Positions 24,030-33,372 are shown, counted from the first letter of the stretch. The stretch is 64,000 nucleotides of DNA from Microtetraspora sp. NBRC 16547 (GCF_030268965.1 NZ_BSSE01000002.1:496001-560000); one strand, 5' to 3'. Made by a program: numbers and translations. Notes: generated by a model not told the origin, from the letters alone.

Positions 24030-24782
24030 ATGCCCACCGCTCTCATCACCGGCGCGACCGCCGGAATCGGCGCGGCCTTCGCCCGCCGCCTCGCCGCAGA
24101 CGGCTTCTCCCTCGTGCTGGTCGCCCGTGACGACGCCCGGCTGTCCGCGTCGGCGGCAGAGCTGCGCAAGCGGTACGGCGTGGCGGTCGAGGTGCTGCCG
24201 GCCGACCTCTCCCTCGACGAGGGCGTGGGCAAGGTCGAGGACCGCCTCAGGCGGGGCGTCGACCTGCTGGTCAACAACGCGGGGTTCGGGCATCCCGGAG
24301 CCTTCCTCGAAGTCCCGGTGGACGACGAGGTGACCATGCTCCGGGTCCACTGCGAGGCGGTGCTGCGGCTCACGCTGGCCGCGCTGCCCGGGATGCGGGC
24401 ACGTGGCCGCGGTGCCGTGATCAACGTGGCGTCGGTGGCGGCGTTCTTCACCCGGGGCACCTACAGCGCGTCCAAGGCGTGGGTGGTCAACTTCAGCGAG
24501 TCCGTCGCCGCGGAGATCGGCGACCGCGGCGTGCGCGTCATGGCCCTCTGCCCCGGTTTCGTCCGTACGGAGTTCCACCGGCGGGCCTCGATGGATGTCT
24601 CCGGCATCCCGGGCTTCCTGTGGCTGTCGGCCGACCGGGTGGTGGCCGAGGCCATGCGTGACCTCGCCCGGGGCCGGCGGGTCAGCGTTCCCTCGGCGCG
24701 CTACAAGGCGATCGTCTCGATAGGCAAGCTCGTCCCCCGGAACCTGGTGGGGCAGGTGTCCGCCCGCATCGGACGGCGCTGA
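24030..24782 (+). CDS. Short-chain dehydrogenase/reductase
   Basis: This is a classical SDR of 250 aa: cofactor loop TGATAGIG (7-14), NNAG (82-85), and catalytic Ser135, Tyr145 and Lys149 in the YSASK motif. VARDD after strand 2 suggests NADP(H) preference. The class resembles DltE/YqjQ-like oxidoreductases. It sits 69 bases after the CMD-like gene, probably in one transcript, and converges on the large membrane protein gene. The substrate is not evident. Confidence 0.9.
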   Translation: MPTALITGATAGIGAAFARRLAADGFSLVLVARDDARLSASAAELRKRYGVAVEVLPADLSLDEGVGKVEDRLRRGVDLLVNNAGFGHPGAFLEVPVDDEVTMLRVHCEAVLRLTLAALPGMRARGRGAVINVASVAAFFTRGTYSASKAWVVNFSESVAAEIGDRGVRVMALCPGFVRTEFHRRASMDVSGIPGFLWLSADRVVAEAMRDLARGRRVSVPSARYKAIVSIGKLVPRNLVGQVSARIGRR

Positions 24783-24858
24783 CCCCGGACCGCGCCCATC
24801 AGCCGCCGGGTGATCACGCCGCCCGGTGTCAACGCGTCGGGGTCACATGCGTGCGGTA

Positions 24859-27171
24859 TCAGCCGCGCAGCCGCGCCGGTATCCGGTAGACGGCATAGTC
24901 GCCGGAGCGGAACCGCAGGTTCGCGGCGTCCCCGATCGGCGGCGACCGGCGCTCCTCGACGACGAGCCAGCGCACCCCGAAGCGGTCGCGCAGGTACTGG
25001 AAGGCCGCCGCCGACGGCCGGCGGAAGGCCGCGTCGTTCAGCCGGATCCGCTCGGGGTCCCAGAACGGAAGGCGCAGCACCGACTCTCCCGGGCGCCAGC
25101 GGTCCATGTTCGTCGGCGTGTACGCCCATCCCTCGACGAGGGCGCGGCGCTCGGACAGCGCGGTCACCCAGAAGTGGCGGCTGTCGCAGGGGTCCTCGCG
25201 GCCCCAGACGCAGTGCGCGTTGGTGGCGACGAGGTCGTCCGGCCGCGAGTGGGCGCGCAGCCACCGCCCGGCGGCGAGCGCGCCGCGCGGCACCTTCTCC
25301 AGGTCGGGGTGGACGACGCGGCTCGCGGCCGGGTCGGCCCGCCCGGTGTCCCCCAGCGCGAGAGCGCGCGCCTGCCACGACGCCGGAGCGCCCATGGCCA
25401 CGACCATGGACAGCGCGAGGGACCAGGCGCGCACCTTGCGCCGCCTCAGCGCGATCGCGGCCACGGCCGCGAGGACGGCGACGGCGAGCAGGACGGCGAA
25501 CGGCAGGTAGAGCGCGGCCTGATCCCGGTCCGGACCCAGCGGGACGACGACACCGCACAGCACGCGGATCAGGTGCGCGGCCGCCAGCCCGAGGGCGACG
25601 GCGCCCACGAGCGCCCGGCGTGACGGCCGCTCCCCCTTCGTCACGACCACGAACCCGTACGCCGAGAGGATCGCCAGGTACGGATAGACCGACTGGAGGA
25701 AGTACCCCTCGTCCACGGAGGTGTTACCCAGCATGAGGACGGCGCCGACACCCGCCGCGGACATGCCGAGCAGGAGGACGACGGGTTGCCGGGCGAGCAG
25801 CCGGGGCCGGCTCAGCAGCCCGGCGGTCCCGCACCACGTGACGGCCCAGCACACCAGGTAGACGGCGGTCATCCCGGCGAGCGAGGCCGGTGACGGCTTC
25901 GCGGCGTCGCCCAGCCCGGCCAGCAGCACCCACGTCGTGCGGACGAAGGACTGAGGAGACACGATCAACCCCTGCCGGGTGCCGCCGTACAGGACGAACT
26001 GGGCGAAGGCCAGGCACACGGCGGTCATGCCGAGCGCGGCCAGCACGGCCCAGGGCGGGCGGCGGTCCCGGATCGCCCGTACCGCTCCGGCCGCGACCAG
26101 CCCGGCCATGAGCAGCGGCAGGTGGGGGGCCTCAGCCCCCATGACGGCGACCAGCAGGACGGCCAGCAGCACCCACGCGCCGCGGCCGGAGCGCCCCTCC
26201 AGAAGGTCGGCGAGCACGAGGACGACGGCGGCGACCAGCAGAGCCCCGAACATCTGCGACGGGCTGCCCCATCCGTTCGGCTGGAGGCCGCTCCACTGGA
26301 GCAGTCCGTCGGTGTTGGCGTACAGGCTCGGCATGGACACGAGGAGCGTCCCGGCGACGGCCAGCGCCGCCGCGACCCGCGATCCGGTGACGCGGTGCCC
26401 GATCATCCCGGTGAGCACGGCGAACCCGGCCAGCATCGGCAGGACCGCGAGGCGGTAGAGCAGCACCATCGGCTCGACGCCCGTGACCCAGCTCGCCGAC
26501 GCGAGGTGGGCGTAGACGAACCAGTGGTAGAGCAGGGGCTCGCCGGCGACCATGGGCACCTCCGGCGGCATGTGGTGCCTCAGCTCGCCGATGAGGGCCA
26601 GGTGGTACGGCATGTCGAAGAGGGAGGCCCCGGCCTGGGGCCAGGTCAGCGCGTTGGCGTCGAAGAAGCTCGTGGCGCTCCAGGCGGTCAGGTACACGAC
26701 GACCAGCGCGAGGAACCAGGACCACCAGCGTGGCGCGGCGGCCCCCCGCGGCACGCGCGTCCAGTGCCGGCGCAGCCGGGGCACGGCCAGGAAGGCGAGG
26801 TAGACGGCGGCCGGCCACGCGAGGACGAGCAGCGGGGCGCCGGCCGCGCGGGCGGCGATGTAGGCGGGCACCTCGATCGCGTATCCGAGCGTCACGCCGA
26901 GGGCGAGCTCCTCCCCCGGCGTGCGCCCCGCACCCTGCACCGCCCCGTACAGGACCCGGATCAACAGGACGCCGGGGAGCGCGAGGCCGAGCGCGAGATA
27001 GAGCCCGAAGGCGGCCAGATCGCGGACGGACACGCCATGGAGCCGTAGCACGACGGCCGCGAACAGGAGGGCGAGCGCCCCGGGCGCCCACCGGGCAAGG
27101 CGGGATCTCCGATGCCGTCCGGCGTGCCTTCCCCCGCCGATGAACACGCCCGCCGCCATGGTCCTGACCAT
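24859..27171 (-). CDS. Large polytopic membrane protein, GT-C-like, paralogue 1 of 3
   Basis: This 770-aa protein has about 13 hydrophobic segments, then a soluble C-terminal domain of about 150 residues. A loop with FDMPYHLALIGEL and AGEPLLYHWFVYAHL resembles the acidic/His loop of GT-C lipid-linked-sugar transferases. The C-terminal domain has the block ATNAHCVWG, a second Cys in DPCDSRHFW, and GVRWLVVEERR. Two further paralogues (36586-38934 and 38995-41337) share all these blocks. The two Cys could form an external disulfide. A polyprenol-sugar transferase or polymerase in surface polysaccharide synthesis is my inference; I know no characterised homologue. The start is unsure (27171 or a Met nearby). 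Confidence 0.75.
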   Translation of the reverse strand: MVRTMAAGVFIGGGRHAGRHRRSRLARWAPGALALLFAAVVLRLHGVSVRDLAAFGLYLALGLALPGVLLIRVLYGAVQGAGRTPGEELALGVTLGYAIEVPAYIAARAAGAPLLVLAWPAAVYLAFLAVPRLRRHWTRVPRGAAAPRWWSWFLALVVVYLTAWSATSFFDANALTWPQAGASLFDMPYHLALIGELRHHMPPEVPMVAGEPLLYHWFVYAHLASASWVTGVEPMVLLYRLAVLPMLAGFAVLTGMIGHRVTGSRVAAALAVAGTLLVSMPSLYANTDGLLQWSGLQPNGWGSPSQMFGALLVAAVVLVLADLLEGRSGRGAWVLLAVLLVAVMGAEAPHLPLLMAGLVAAGAVRAIRDRRPPWAVLAALGMTAVCLAFAQFVLYGGTRQGLIVSPQSFVRTTWVLLAGLGDAAKPSPASLAGMTAVYLVCWAVTWCGTAGLLSRPRLLARQPVVLLLGMSAAGVGAVLMLGNTSVDEGYFLQSVYPYLAILSAYGFVVVTKGERPSRRALVGAVALGLAAAHLIRVLCGVVVPLGPDRDQAALYLPFAVLLAVAVLAAVAAIALRRRKVRAWSLALSMVVAMGAPASWQARALALGDTGRADPAASRVVHPDLEKVPRGALAAGRWLRAHSRPDDLVATNAHCVWGREDPCDSRHFWVTALSERRALVEGWAYTPTNMDRWRPGESVLRLPFWDPERIRLNDAAFRRPSAAAFQYLRDRFGVRWLVVEERRSPPIGDAANLRFRSGDYAVYRIPARLRG

Positions 27172-27292
27172 GCGGAGAGTTTGGTGGCGGGCGCGTCCTC
27201 GTACTGCCGTCTTTGCCAGTACTTCACCCGGAGCCCGGAGCCCGGGGCGCGGTGTCCGGGGCGCGGTGTCCGGGCGGCGGGCGTGGGTCGGG

Positions 27293-28552
27293 TCAGAGGC
27301 GCTCGACGTTGCAGCCCCGGCAGCGGTCGCGGGTGTCGAAGACGAACGCGCTGGCGCGCTGGACGAGGTCGTAGTCGAAGCAATCGTGGTCGGTCAGGAG
27401 CACGACCGCGTCCGCCCGGGCCAGCTCGTGGTAGGACACGTCGGCGATCTCGATCCCGGCCGGGAACTGGACGAGATCGACGTGCGGGTCGGCGGCCCGC
27501 ACCTCCGCGCCCAGCTTGATCAGAGCCCGGGCCACCTCGATCGCGGGAGACTCCCTGCAGTCGCCCGCGTTCTTCTTGTACGCGAGGCCGAGCAGCAGCA
27601 CACGGCTTCCCTTGACCGACTTGAACCGCTGGTTCAGCGCGAGGGTCAGCCGGTGGACCACGTGCTCCGGCATGTGGTCGTTGATGTCGTTGGCCAGTTC
27701 GACGAACCGGAAGTTGCGCCCGAGGCTGCGCTTGACCTTCCAGGACAGGTACGAGGGGTCGATCGGCAGGCAGTGCCCGCCGACACCCGGCCCCGGTGTG
27801 AAGCGCATGTAGCCGAAGGGCTTGGTCGAGGCGGCGTCGACCGCCTCCCAGACGTCGATCCCGAGCTGCTGCGCGAAGATCGACAACTCGTTCACCAGAG
27901 CGATGTTGACGTGCCGGAACGTGTTCTCCAGAAGCTTGCACAGCTCGGCCACCTGGAGCGACGACACCGGGACGACCTGCTCCACGATGGCTCCGTAGAA
28001 GGCCCGGATCCGGGCGAGGGACGCGTCGTCGAGGCCGGACACGACCTTCGGGGTGTTCTCCAGGCGCCACCGCGCGTTGCCCGGGTCGATCCGCTCCGGG
28101 CTGTAACCGAGGAAGAAATCCTCCGGTGCCCGCAGCCCCGACCCCTCCTCCAGGATCGGACGCAGGTACTCCTCCGTGGTCCCCGGGTAGGTGGTCGACT
28201 CCAGGACCACCGTGGCGCCGTGCCGTACGAACGGGGCGATGGAACGGCCGGCCGAGGCGATGTGGCTGAGGTCGGGCGCGCCCTCACGCAAGGGTGTCGG
28301 CACCGTGATCACGCAGACGTCGAACCCCTCGGCTCCCGCGTAGTCCGTGGCCGCGCGGTACCGGCCGGACCGCAGCGCCGTGGCCAGCGCGTCGTCGGGG
28401 ATGTCCTCGACATAACTCTCGGCGGCGTTGAGGCGCTTCACCCGCCATTCGTCCACGTCGATCCCCACCACGTCGAACCCGGCCTCGACCGCCCGCATCG
28501 CGAGCGGCAGGCCGACGTATCCCTGGCCGATCACGACCAGCTTCTCTCCCAT
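27293..28552 (-). CDS. Nucleotide-sugar dehydrogenase (UDP-ManNAc/UDP-GlcNAc/UDP-Glc 6-dehydrogenase family)
   Basis: At 419 aa it has the NAD-binding start VVIGQGYVGLPLA, the substrate/catalytic block VPTPLREG, TTYPGTT and YSPERIDPGN, and the catalytic Cys in GPGVGGHCLPIDP. The C-terminal domain has LLGLAYKKNAGDCRESP. These enzymes oxidise the C6 hydroxyl of a UDP-sugar to a uronic acid with two NAD+. The PERIDPGN and NFRFVELANDIND blocks lean toward the UDP-HexNAc (WbpA/WecC) branch rather than UDP-glucose. It probably supplies a uronic acid for the polysaccharide locus; the AsnB-like gene could amidate that carboxylate. It is divergent from the Rieske/MBL gene. Confidence 0.9.
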   Translation of the reverse strand: MGEKLVVIGQGYVGLPLAMRAVEAGFDVVGIDVDEWRVKRLNAAESYVEDIPDDALATALRSGRYRAATDYAGAEGFDVCVITVPTPLREGAPDLSHIASAGRSIAPFVRHGATVVLESTTYPGTTEEYLRPILEEGSGLRAPEDFFLGYSPERIDPGNARWRLENTPKVVSGLDDASLARIRAFYGAIVEQVVPVSSLQVAELCKLLENTFRHVNIALVNELSIFAQQLGIDVWEAVDAASTKPFGYMRFTPGPGVGGHCLPIDPSYLSWKVKRSLGRNFRFVELANDINDHMPEHVVHRLTLALNQRFKSVKGSRVLLLGLAYKKNAGDCRESPAIEVARALIKLGAEVRAADPHVDLVQFPAGIEIADVSYHELARADAVVLLTDHDCFDYDLVQRASAFVFDTRDRCRGCNVERL

Positions 28553-29008
28553 TTCTTGACCTCCATCATTTCCAGATGAGATGTCCCGACTCTAGAAGTC
28601 ACGAGATCCCGAACCCCCGATTCGAAGGAGGATTCGGCGTGTCGCCTTCCAGCTCCGGCAACGGTACGGCCAATCGACGTAATATCTCCCCGCTGACACA
28701 TTGGATCGACTTCGCATTCGGGCAAAAGGACCGATCCGCAAAAGCGGAAAATATCCTTCTCGCGCACCGTCTCGGCCCTGTTCGTCGAAGCACTGGTCAA
28801 CCCCGCGCTCCGGTCCACGCCGGGGCGACTTTCGTCGACATCAAGCCCGCCGGCCGCCACCAAGGAAAACAGATTCCATAATCGCCAAAAAATCTTGATC
28901 TACGAGTACCGACGCTTTCTGTTTTCAACAGATGTCGGCGGCAAACTGCAATTCTGCAGCACGACGGGCCGCCGACTCGGACAAATCTCTGTCACGAGAG
29001 GACTCTTC
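28553..29008. other. AT-rich divergent intergenic region, 456 bp
   Basis: It separates the nucleotide-sugar dehydrogenase (minus) from the MBL/Rieske gene (plus). The GC content is visibly low for this genome (runs such as cgccaaaaaatcttg near 28883). Short open frames on both strands lack coding character. The long frame extending the Rieske gene upstream to 28895 belongs here and I do not accept it. Confidence 0.5.
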
Positions 29009-30502
29009 TTGAACCTGCACCGCGACGGACGTCAGACCGCTTTGCGCTATCTCGGGCACGCGGGTTTCATCGCCGAACATCAGGGTGTACGGCTGCTCAT
29101 CGACCCCTGGTTCTATCCGGCATTCCTGCACTCATGGTTCCCTCATCCCGACAATCGGGATCTGCTGGACACCGTGCGCGGCCAGGATTTCGACTTCCTC
29201 TACATCTCGCACGCCCATGAGGACCATTACGACGAGCGTGTCCTCCGCACACTGGACAGAGCGATCACCGTGATCGTCCCCAAGTACCGCTCGAAGGTCA
29301 TGGTGAAGCGCTTCTCCGCGCTGGGGTACGAGAACATCGTGGCGCTCGACCACAAGGAAACGTTCGAGGTCGCCCCGGGCTTCGCCGTGACGATGTACCT
29401 GGACACGAGCCACAAGGAGGACAGCGGGCTGCTGCTCGACCTCGACGGCTTCCGATTCCTCGACCTCAACGACTGCAACACTCCGATGTCGGAGCTGCCC
29501 GGCGACGTGGACCTGCTTTCCGCGCAGTACTCAGGGGCCATGTGGTACCCCAACTGCTATGACTTTCCGCCTGACGTGATGAGCAAGAAGGTCGACATCG
29601 TACGCGGAGACCACCTCGACACGCTTTACCGCAAACTGCGGATCACCGGAGCCGCGGCCTACCTGCCTTCCGCAGGCCCTGCTTGCTTCCTGGACCCCGT
29701 GCTGGAGCCGTACAACGACCGCGACGCGACGATCTTCCCGCACTGGGAGGACGTCGCCGAGGAGTTCGCCGAGGCCTGCCCCGACGTCGAGGTGCTGCGG
29801 CTCTTCCCCGGCGACACCGTACGGCTCGGGGACACCCGGGTCGTGGAGCGTCATCCCGGCGCACGGACCTCCGAGGACCTCGCCGCCTACCGGGAGCGGC
29901 GCCGCGACGAGTGGAGCGCGTTCTACGACGAGCCCGCCGATCCGGTGACCGCCGAGGAGATCGAGGCGTACTTCGCCAAGCTGCAGAGCTGGAACAAGCG
30001 CTTCCTCGGCGACTTTTCCAAGGACATCCGTCTCATCGCCGACGGCCGCATGTGGGACGTACGGCTGGGCCGCCTGGCCGAGCGGTTCGTCATCGAGGGC
30101 GAGGAGCCCTATGACCCCGAGTACACCCTGCTGCTCTGCCCCAGGACCATGAGGGCGATCATCGAGGAACGAGTCGGCTGGGAAGAGGCTCTGCTGTCGA
30201 TGCGCGTGGGGCTGCACCGGGAGCCGGACGTCTTCGACCTCACTTTCATGAGCCTGTTGCGGTACGGCAACCAGCCGGCGCAGACCATGCAGATGCTCAG
30301 GGAACGGCAGAACACCGAGACCATCGAGCGGGACGGCCTGCGAATGCAGCGGTTCTGCCCGCATGCCGGCGAGGACCTCGCGTACGCCACCATCTGCGAG
30401 GGCGTCATCGAATGCCCACGGCACCACTGGAAGTGGGAGGCCGCGACCGGCAAATGCGTCGCCGGTGGCACCCTGCCACTACGGGTGCAGCCGCTCGACT
30501 GA
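29009..30502 (+). CDS. CMP-sialate-hydroxylase-like protein: metallo-beta-lactamase fold plus C-terminal Rieske domain
   Basis: The N-terminal two thirds is a UlaG-like metallo-beta-lactamase fold: LGHAGF, IDPWFYP, the metal motif HAHEDH (68-73), and LDLNDCNTP. The last 50 residues form a Rieske [2Fe-2S] site, CPH at 450-452 and CPRH at 469-472. This pairing, and blocks such as YISHAHEDH and the LNDCNTP region, resemble CMP-Neu5Ac hydroxylase (CMAH). Vertebrate CMAH has the Rieske domain first, so the order here is reversed. No sialic-acid genes are visible in the window. I infer a monooxygenase acting on a nucleotide-activated or lipid-linked sugar (for example an N-acyl group) of the locus. 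The start is a TTG with GAGAGGA seven bases upstream; 497 aa. Confidence 0.8.
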   Translation: MNLHRDGRQTALRYLGHAGFIAEHQGVRLLIDPWFYPAFLHSWFPHPDNRDLLDTVRGQDFDFLYISHAHEDHYDERVLRTLDRAITVIVPKYRSKVMVKRFSALGYENIVALDHKETFEVAPGFAVTMYLDTSHKEDSGLLLDLDGFRFLDLNDCNTPMSELPGDVDLLSAQYSGAMWYPNCYDFPPDVMSKKVDIVRGDHLDTLYRKLRITGAAAYLPSAGPACFLDPVLEPYNDRDATIFPHWEDVAEEFAEACPDVEVLRLFPGDTVRLGDTRVVERHPGARTSEDLAAYRERRRDEWSAFYDEPADPVTAEEIEAYFAKLQSWNKRFLGDFSKDIRLIADGRMWDVRLGRLAERFVIEGEEPYDPEYTLLLCPRTMRAIIEERVGWEEALLSMRVGLHREPDVFDLTFMSLLRYGNQPAQTMQMLRERQNTETIERDGLRMQRFCPHAGEDLAYATICEGVIECPRHHWKWEAATGKCVAGGTLPLRVQPLD

Positions 30503-30517
30503 ATCGCCGGGGACGCC

Positions 30518-30548
30518 GCCGCGTAAGCCCTCCACGGGTTTACGCGGC
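30518..30548 (+). terminator. Hairpin after the Rieske/MBL gene
   Basis: Arms gccgcgtaa-gccc and gggt-ttacgcggc pair around a 5-base loop. The hairpin sits 16 bases after the stop codon. It has no long T run, as is usual in actinomycetes. Confidence 0.7.
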
Positions 30549-30671
30549 TTCCTGCTTCACCGACCTCGTGCCACCGAAGTGGTCTTACCAGGTCTCCACA
30601 AGCTTTTGAGCCTCTCGACTCCGTTGTCGCCCGTCCGGCGGGTGCCTGACGCGGTTGCCTTACCTGCAGAC

Positions 30672-30720
30672 GCCGATCCGCCTTGGCGGCGAATTTCGCC
30701 ACCAAGGCGGATCGGCTTTT
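30672..30720. terminator. Strong bidirectional intrinsic terminator
   Basis: A perfect 15-bp outer stem (gccgatccgccttgg pairing with its complement) encloses a second 5-bp stem, and tttt follows at 30717. It lies between two convergent genes and can serve both. A further perfect 6-bp hairpin with a TGAA loop is at 30763-30778, and a 12-bp direct repeat (tatgcgggagag) is at 30727-30750. The rest of 30503-30856 holds no gene. Confidence 0.85.
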
Positions 30721-30856
30721 CCTCACTATGCGGGAGAGTATGCGGGAGAGTCCGCTTCACCCCCGGCGTGAACGCCGGAGCACCGCGGACCATCTCGGTG
30801 GCGAAACCCAGCGGCACGTGTCCACTCGGGGTCGCCGGCCGTGGCCGCTCTCATGA

Positions 30857-31834
30857 TCAGGAAGATGTGGCTCTGAGCCCGCGCCACCAGTCCTGGTTGT
30901 CGCGATACCACCGAACAACGTCGGCGAGTCCCTCATCGAAGTCGACCATGGGCTCGTAACCGATCGAGCGGATCTTGGTGGAGTCGACCGAGTAGCGCAG
31001 ATCGTGCCCGAGCCGGTCCGGCACGTGCGCGACCATCTCCCACCCGACGCCGAAGGCCGCGAGCAGCCGCTCGGTGAGTTCGAGGTTGGTCAGCTCGACC
31101 CCGCCCCCGATGTTGTAGACCTCACCGGCCGAGCCCTTGTCCACAACGAGCTGGATGCCCCGGCAGTGGTCGTCCACGTGCAGCCACTCCCGCACGTTGC
31201 GGCCGTCGCCGTACAGCGGGACGGGCATCCCATCGATCAGGTTGGTGACGAACAGCGGGATGACCTTTTCCGGGTACTGGTAGGGGCCGTAGTTGTTGGA
31301 GCACCGGGTCACCCGCACGTCCAGCCCGTACGTCCGGTGGTAGGCACGGCAGAGCAGGTCGGCGCCGGCCTTGGCGGCCGAGTAGGGCGAGTTGGGCAGC
31401 AGCGGCTCCGCCTCGGTCCACGATCCCGCCTCGATCGACCCGTAGACCTCGTCGGTGGAGACCTGGACGAACGCGCGGACGCCGGCCTCCAGTGCGGCCT
31501 GCAGGAGCCGCTGGGTGCCCTGGACGTTGGTCGACACGAAGTCGCCGGCACCCGTGATCGAACGGTCGACATGCGTCTCCGCCGCGAAGTTCACGATCAG
31601 GTCGTGCCCGGGGACCAGCTCGCGAAGCAGCGCCATGTCGGTGATGTCGCCGCGTACGAAGCTGAACCCGCGTGTCGCCGCGACCGGGGCCAGGTTGGCG
31701 GAGTTCCCCGCGTATGTGAGCTTGTCCAGCACGGTCACGCGGGCGTTCTCATAGCCGGGGTACGCCCCGGACAGCAGCGACCGGACGTAGTGGGAGCCGA
31801 TGAACCCGGCGCCACCGGGAACCAGAATCTTCAT
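30857..31834 (-). CDS. rfbB: dTDP-glucose 4,6-dehydratase
   Basis: The 325-aa protein has the full RmlB pattern: PGGAGFIGSHYVR, LDKLTYAGN, NFAAETHVDRSI, the catalytic TDEVYG (Thr-Asp-Glu), the YSAAKAGAD Tyr/Lys pair, and NNYGPYQYPEK. It converts dTDP-glucose to dTDP-4-keto-6-deoxyglucose, the branch intermediate for many deoxy sugars. Its ATG overlaps the stop of rfbA (ATGA), so the two steps are coupled. The next enzyme here is the ketoisomerase part of the 33369-34307 fusion, not a rhamnose epimerase. No rmlC or rmlD is visible in the window, arguing for an amino sugar rather than rhamnose. Confidence 0.96.
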   Translation of the reverse strand: MKILVPGGAGFIGSHYVRSLLSGAYPGYENARVTVLDKLTYAGNSANLAPVAATRGFSFVRGDITDMALLRELVPGHDLIVNFAAETHVDRSITGAGDFVSTNVQGTQRLLQAALEAGVRAFVQVSTDEVYGSIEAGSWTEAEPLLPNSPYSAAKAGADLLCRAYHRTYGLDVRVTRCSNNYGPYQYPEKVIPLFVTNLIDGMPVPLYGDGRNVREWLHVDDHCRGIQLVVDKGSAGEVYNIGGGVELTNLELTERLLAAFGVGWEMVAHVPDRLGHDLRYSVDSTKIRSIGYEPMVDFDEGLADVVRWYRDNQDWWRGLRATSS

Positions 31835-32898
31835 GCGCGCACCTGAACCCTGCTGTGGTCTCCGACCATGAGCTGATAAGTGTTGGGCACCCCGGTCGCC
31901 CGGGTGACCTCGGCGTTGCGCCCGATCAGGGAGTGCGTGAGACCGGAGACGCCCCTGATGGCCGAATCACCGAGCACGATGCTGTAGTCCACCTCGGCGT
32001 CCTCGAGCACGCAGCCCTCTCCGATCGAGGTGTACGGTCCGATGTACGAGCGACTGATCTTGGCATCGGCGCCGATCACGGCCGGTCCCCGGATGACCGA
32101 GCCCTCCACGACGGCACCGGGGGCGATGACGACGCGCCCGGTTATCTCCGAGAAGCCGTCCACGGTCCCCCCGACGTCGGGCTCGATCGCCTCCAGCACG
32201 ATGCGGTTGCACTCCAACATGTCCTGCAGCCGTCCGGTGTCCTTCCAGTAGCCCGTGACGAAGTGAGACTGGACGCGGTGGCCGGTGTCGATGAGCCACT
32301 CGATCGCATCGGTGATCTCCAGCTCGCCCCGGGCGGACGGCCTGATCGCGCGCACGGCCTCATGGATCGCGGGCGAGAACGTATAGACCCCGACGATCGC
32401 CATATCGCTGCGCGGGTGCTCCGGCTTCTCCTCCAGCGCGACGATCTCGCCGTCCGGACCGAGCTCGGCGACGCCGTAGAACTGGGGCTCGGCCACGCGG
32501 GTGAGCAGGATGCGCGCGTCGCAGTCGGCCGCGCGGAAGGCGTCGACCATGCCGGCGATGCCGTCGACGAGGAAGTTGTCGCCCAGGTACATCACGAACG
32601 GATCGTCGGCCAGAAACTCCTTGGCGATGAGGACGCAGTGTGCCAGCCCGAGCGGCGCCTCCTGCTCGATGTAGGTGACGTCGAGCCCGAACGCGGAGCC
32701 GTCCCCGACGGCCTCCCGGACCTCCCGTCCGGTTTCGCCGAGGATGATCCCCACGCTGGTGATGCCGGCGTCCCTGATGGCCTCGAGCCCGTAAAAGAGC
32801 ACCGGCTTGTTCGCGACGGGGACCAGTTGTTTCGCCGACGTGTGGGTCAGCGGGCGCAGCCTCGTCCCCTTGCCGCCCGCCAGAACGAGTGCCTTCAC
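31831..32898 (-). CDS. rfbA: Glucose-1-phosphate thymidylyltransferase, long (StrD-like) type
   Basis: At 355 aa it begins MKALVLAGGKGTRLRPLT, the sugar-nucleotidyltransferase signature, followed by KQLVPVANKPVLFYGLE, GETGREV and LGDNFL. A C-terminal part with hexapeptide-like repeats marks the long RmlA/StrD subfamily. It makes dTDP-glucose from glucose-1-phosphate and dTTP. The GTG at 32898, with GGAAGGA about 11 bases upstream, is the likely start. The ATG ten codons further up has no proper spacing. It is coupled to rfbB by ATGA and lies downstream of the GtrA gene. Confidence 0.94.
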   Translation of the reverse strand: MKALVLAGGKGTRLRPLTHTSAKQLVPVANKPVLFYGLEAIRDAGITSVGIILGETGREVREAVGDGSAFGLDVTYIEQEAPLGLAHCVLIAKEFLADDPFVMYLGDNFLVDGIAGMVDAFRAADCDARILLTRVAEPQFYGVAELGPDGEIVALEEKPEHPRSDMAIVGVYTFSPAIHEAVRAIRPSARGELEITDAIEWLIDTGHRVQSHFVTGYWKDTGRLQDMLECNRIVLEAIEPDVGGTVDGFSEITGRVVIAPGAVVEGSVIRGPAVIGADAKISRSYIGPYTSIGEGCVLEDAEVDYSIVLGDSAIRGVSGLTHSLIGRNAEVTRATGVPNTYQLMVGDHSRVQVRA

Positions 32899-32946
32899 CG
32901 CTTGTCGAATCCTTCCATGCTTGTGCATCCTTCTTCGGAAAAGGGA

Positions 32947-33372
32947 TTATCCGACCTTGGACATCGCTCGCCCGCTTGAACGTGCGGCTTCGCGACCTCC
33001 GCGGCTTCTGCCGGATGAGGCCAGGACGTACCGGCTCATCACGAACGTGAGCGGGACGGTCACGCACATCGTCATCGGCATCGCCACCCAACTGGCGACT
33101 CCCAGCCGGACCAGCAGCGTCAGAAGAGCCAGACCTACGAAGTACTGGACCAGATAGACACCGGGGAACCGCACAGCGGAACCGATCGACGCCCTGGTAC
33201 GGAACACGAAGGCCGTGTTGATGACGTATGAGAGGGCGATGCCGGAAAGGAAGACCAATGTATAGGCCACCGACACCGGCAGCCACAACGCGACGACCAC
33301 GAAGAGCCCGTACGTGACCCCGGTGTTGACGGCGCCGCCTATGAGAAAGCGGGCGAACGGCGAACCCCTCAC
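32947..33372 (-). CDS. GtrA family membrane protein
   Basis: At 141 aa it has four hydrophobic segments and the GtrA signature: [16 protein letters not shown] at the N-terminus, [11 protein letters not shown] in the middle loop, and FVMSRYVL at the end. GtrA-type proteins are thought to flip polyprenyl-phosphate sugars or to work with DPM-like GT2 enzymes. A DPM-like GT2 lies two genes upstream, so the two probably form a sugar side-group module. The GTG start overlaps the stop of the fused acetyltransferase gene (GTGA). The basic C-terminal tail is cytosolic. Confidence 0.9.
   Translation of the reverse strand: MRGSPFARFLIGGAVNTGVTYGLFVVVALWLPVSVAYTLVFLSGIALSYVINTAFVFRTRASIGSAVRFPGVYLVQYFVGLALLTLLVRLGVASWVAMPMTMCVTVPLTFVMSRYVLASSGRSRGGREAARSSGRAMSKVG

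Noticed and set aside
28576-28881. 101-aa plus-strand frame in the AT-rich spacer
   Set aside because: No ribosome site, no homology recognised and base composition unlike coding DNA here.
28895-29008. Longer N-terminus of the Rieske/MBL gene
   Set aside because: It begins in AT-rich spacer without a ribosome site. The TTG at 29009 has a good one and matches the start of the MBL fold.
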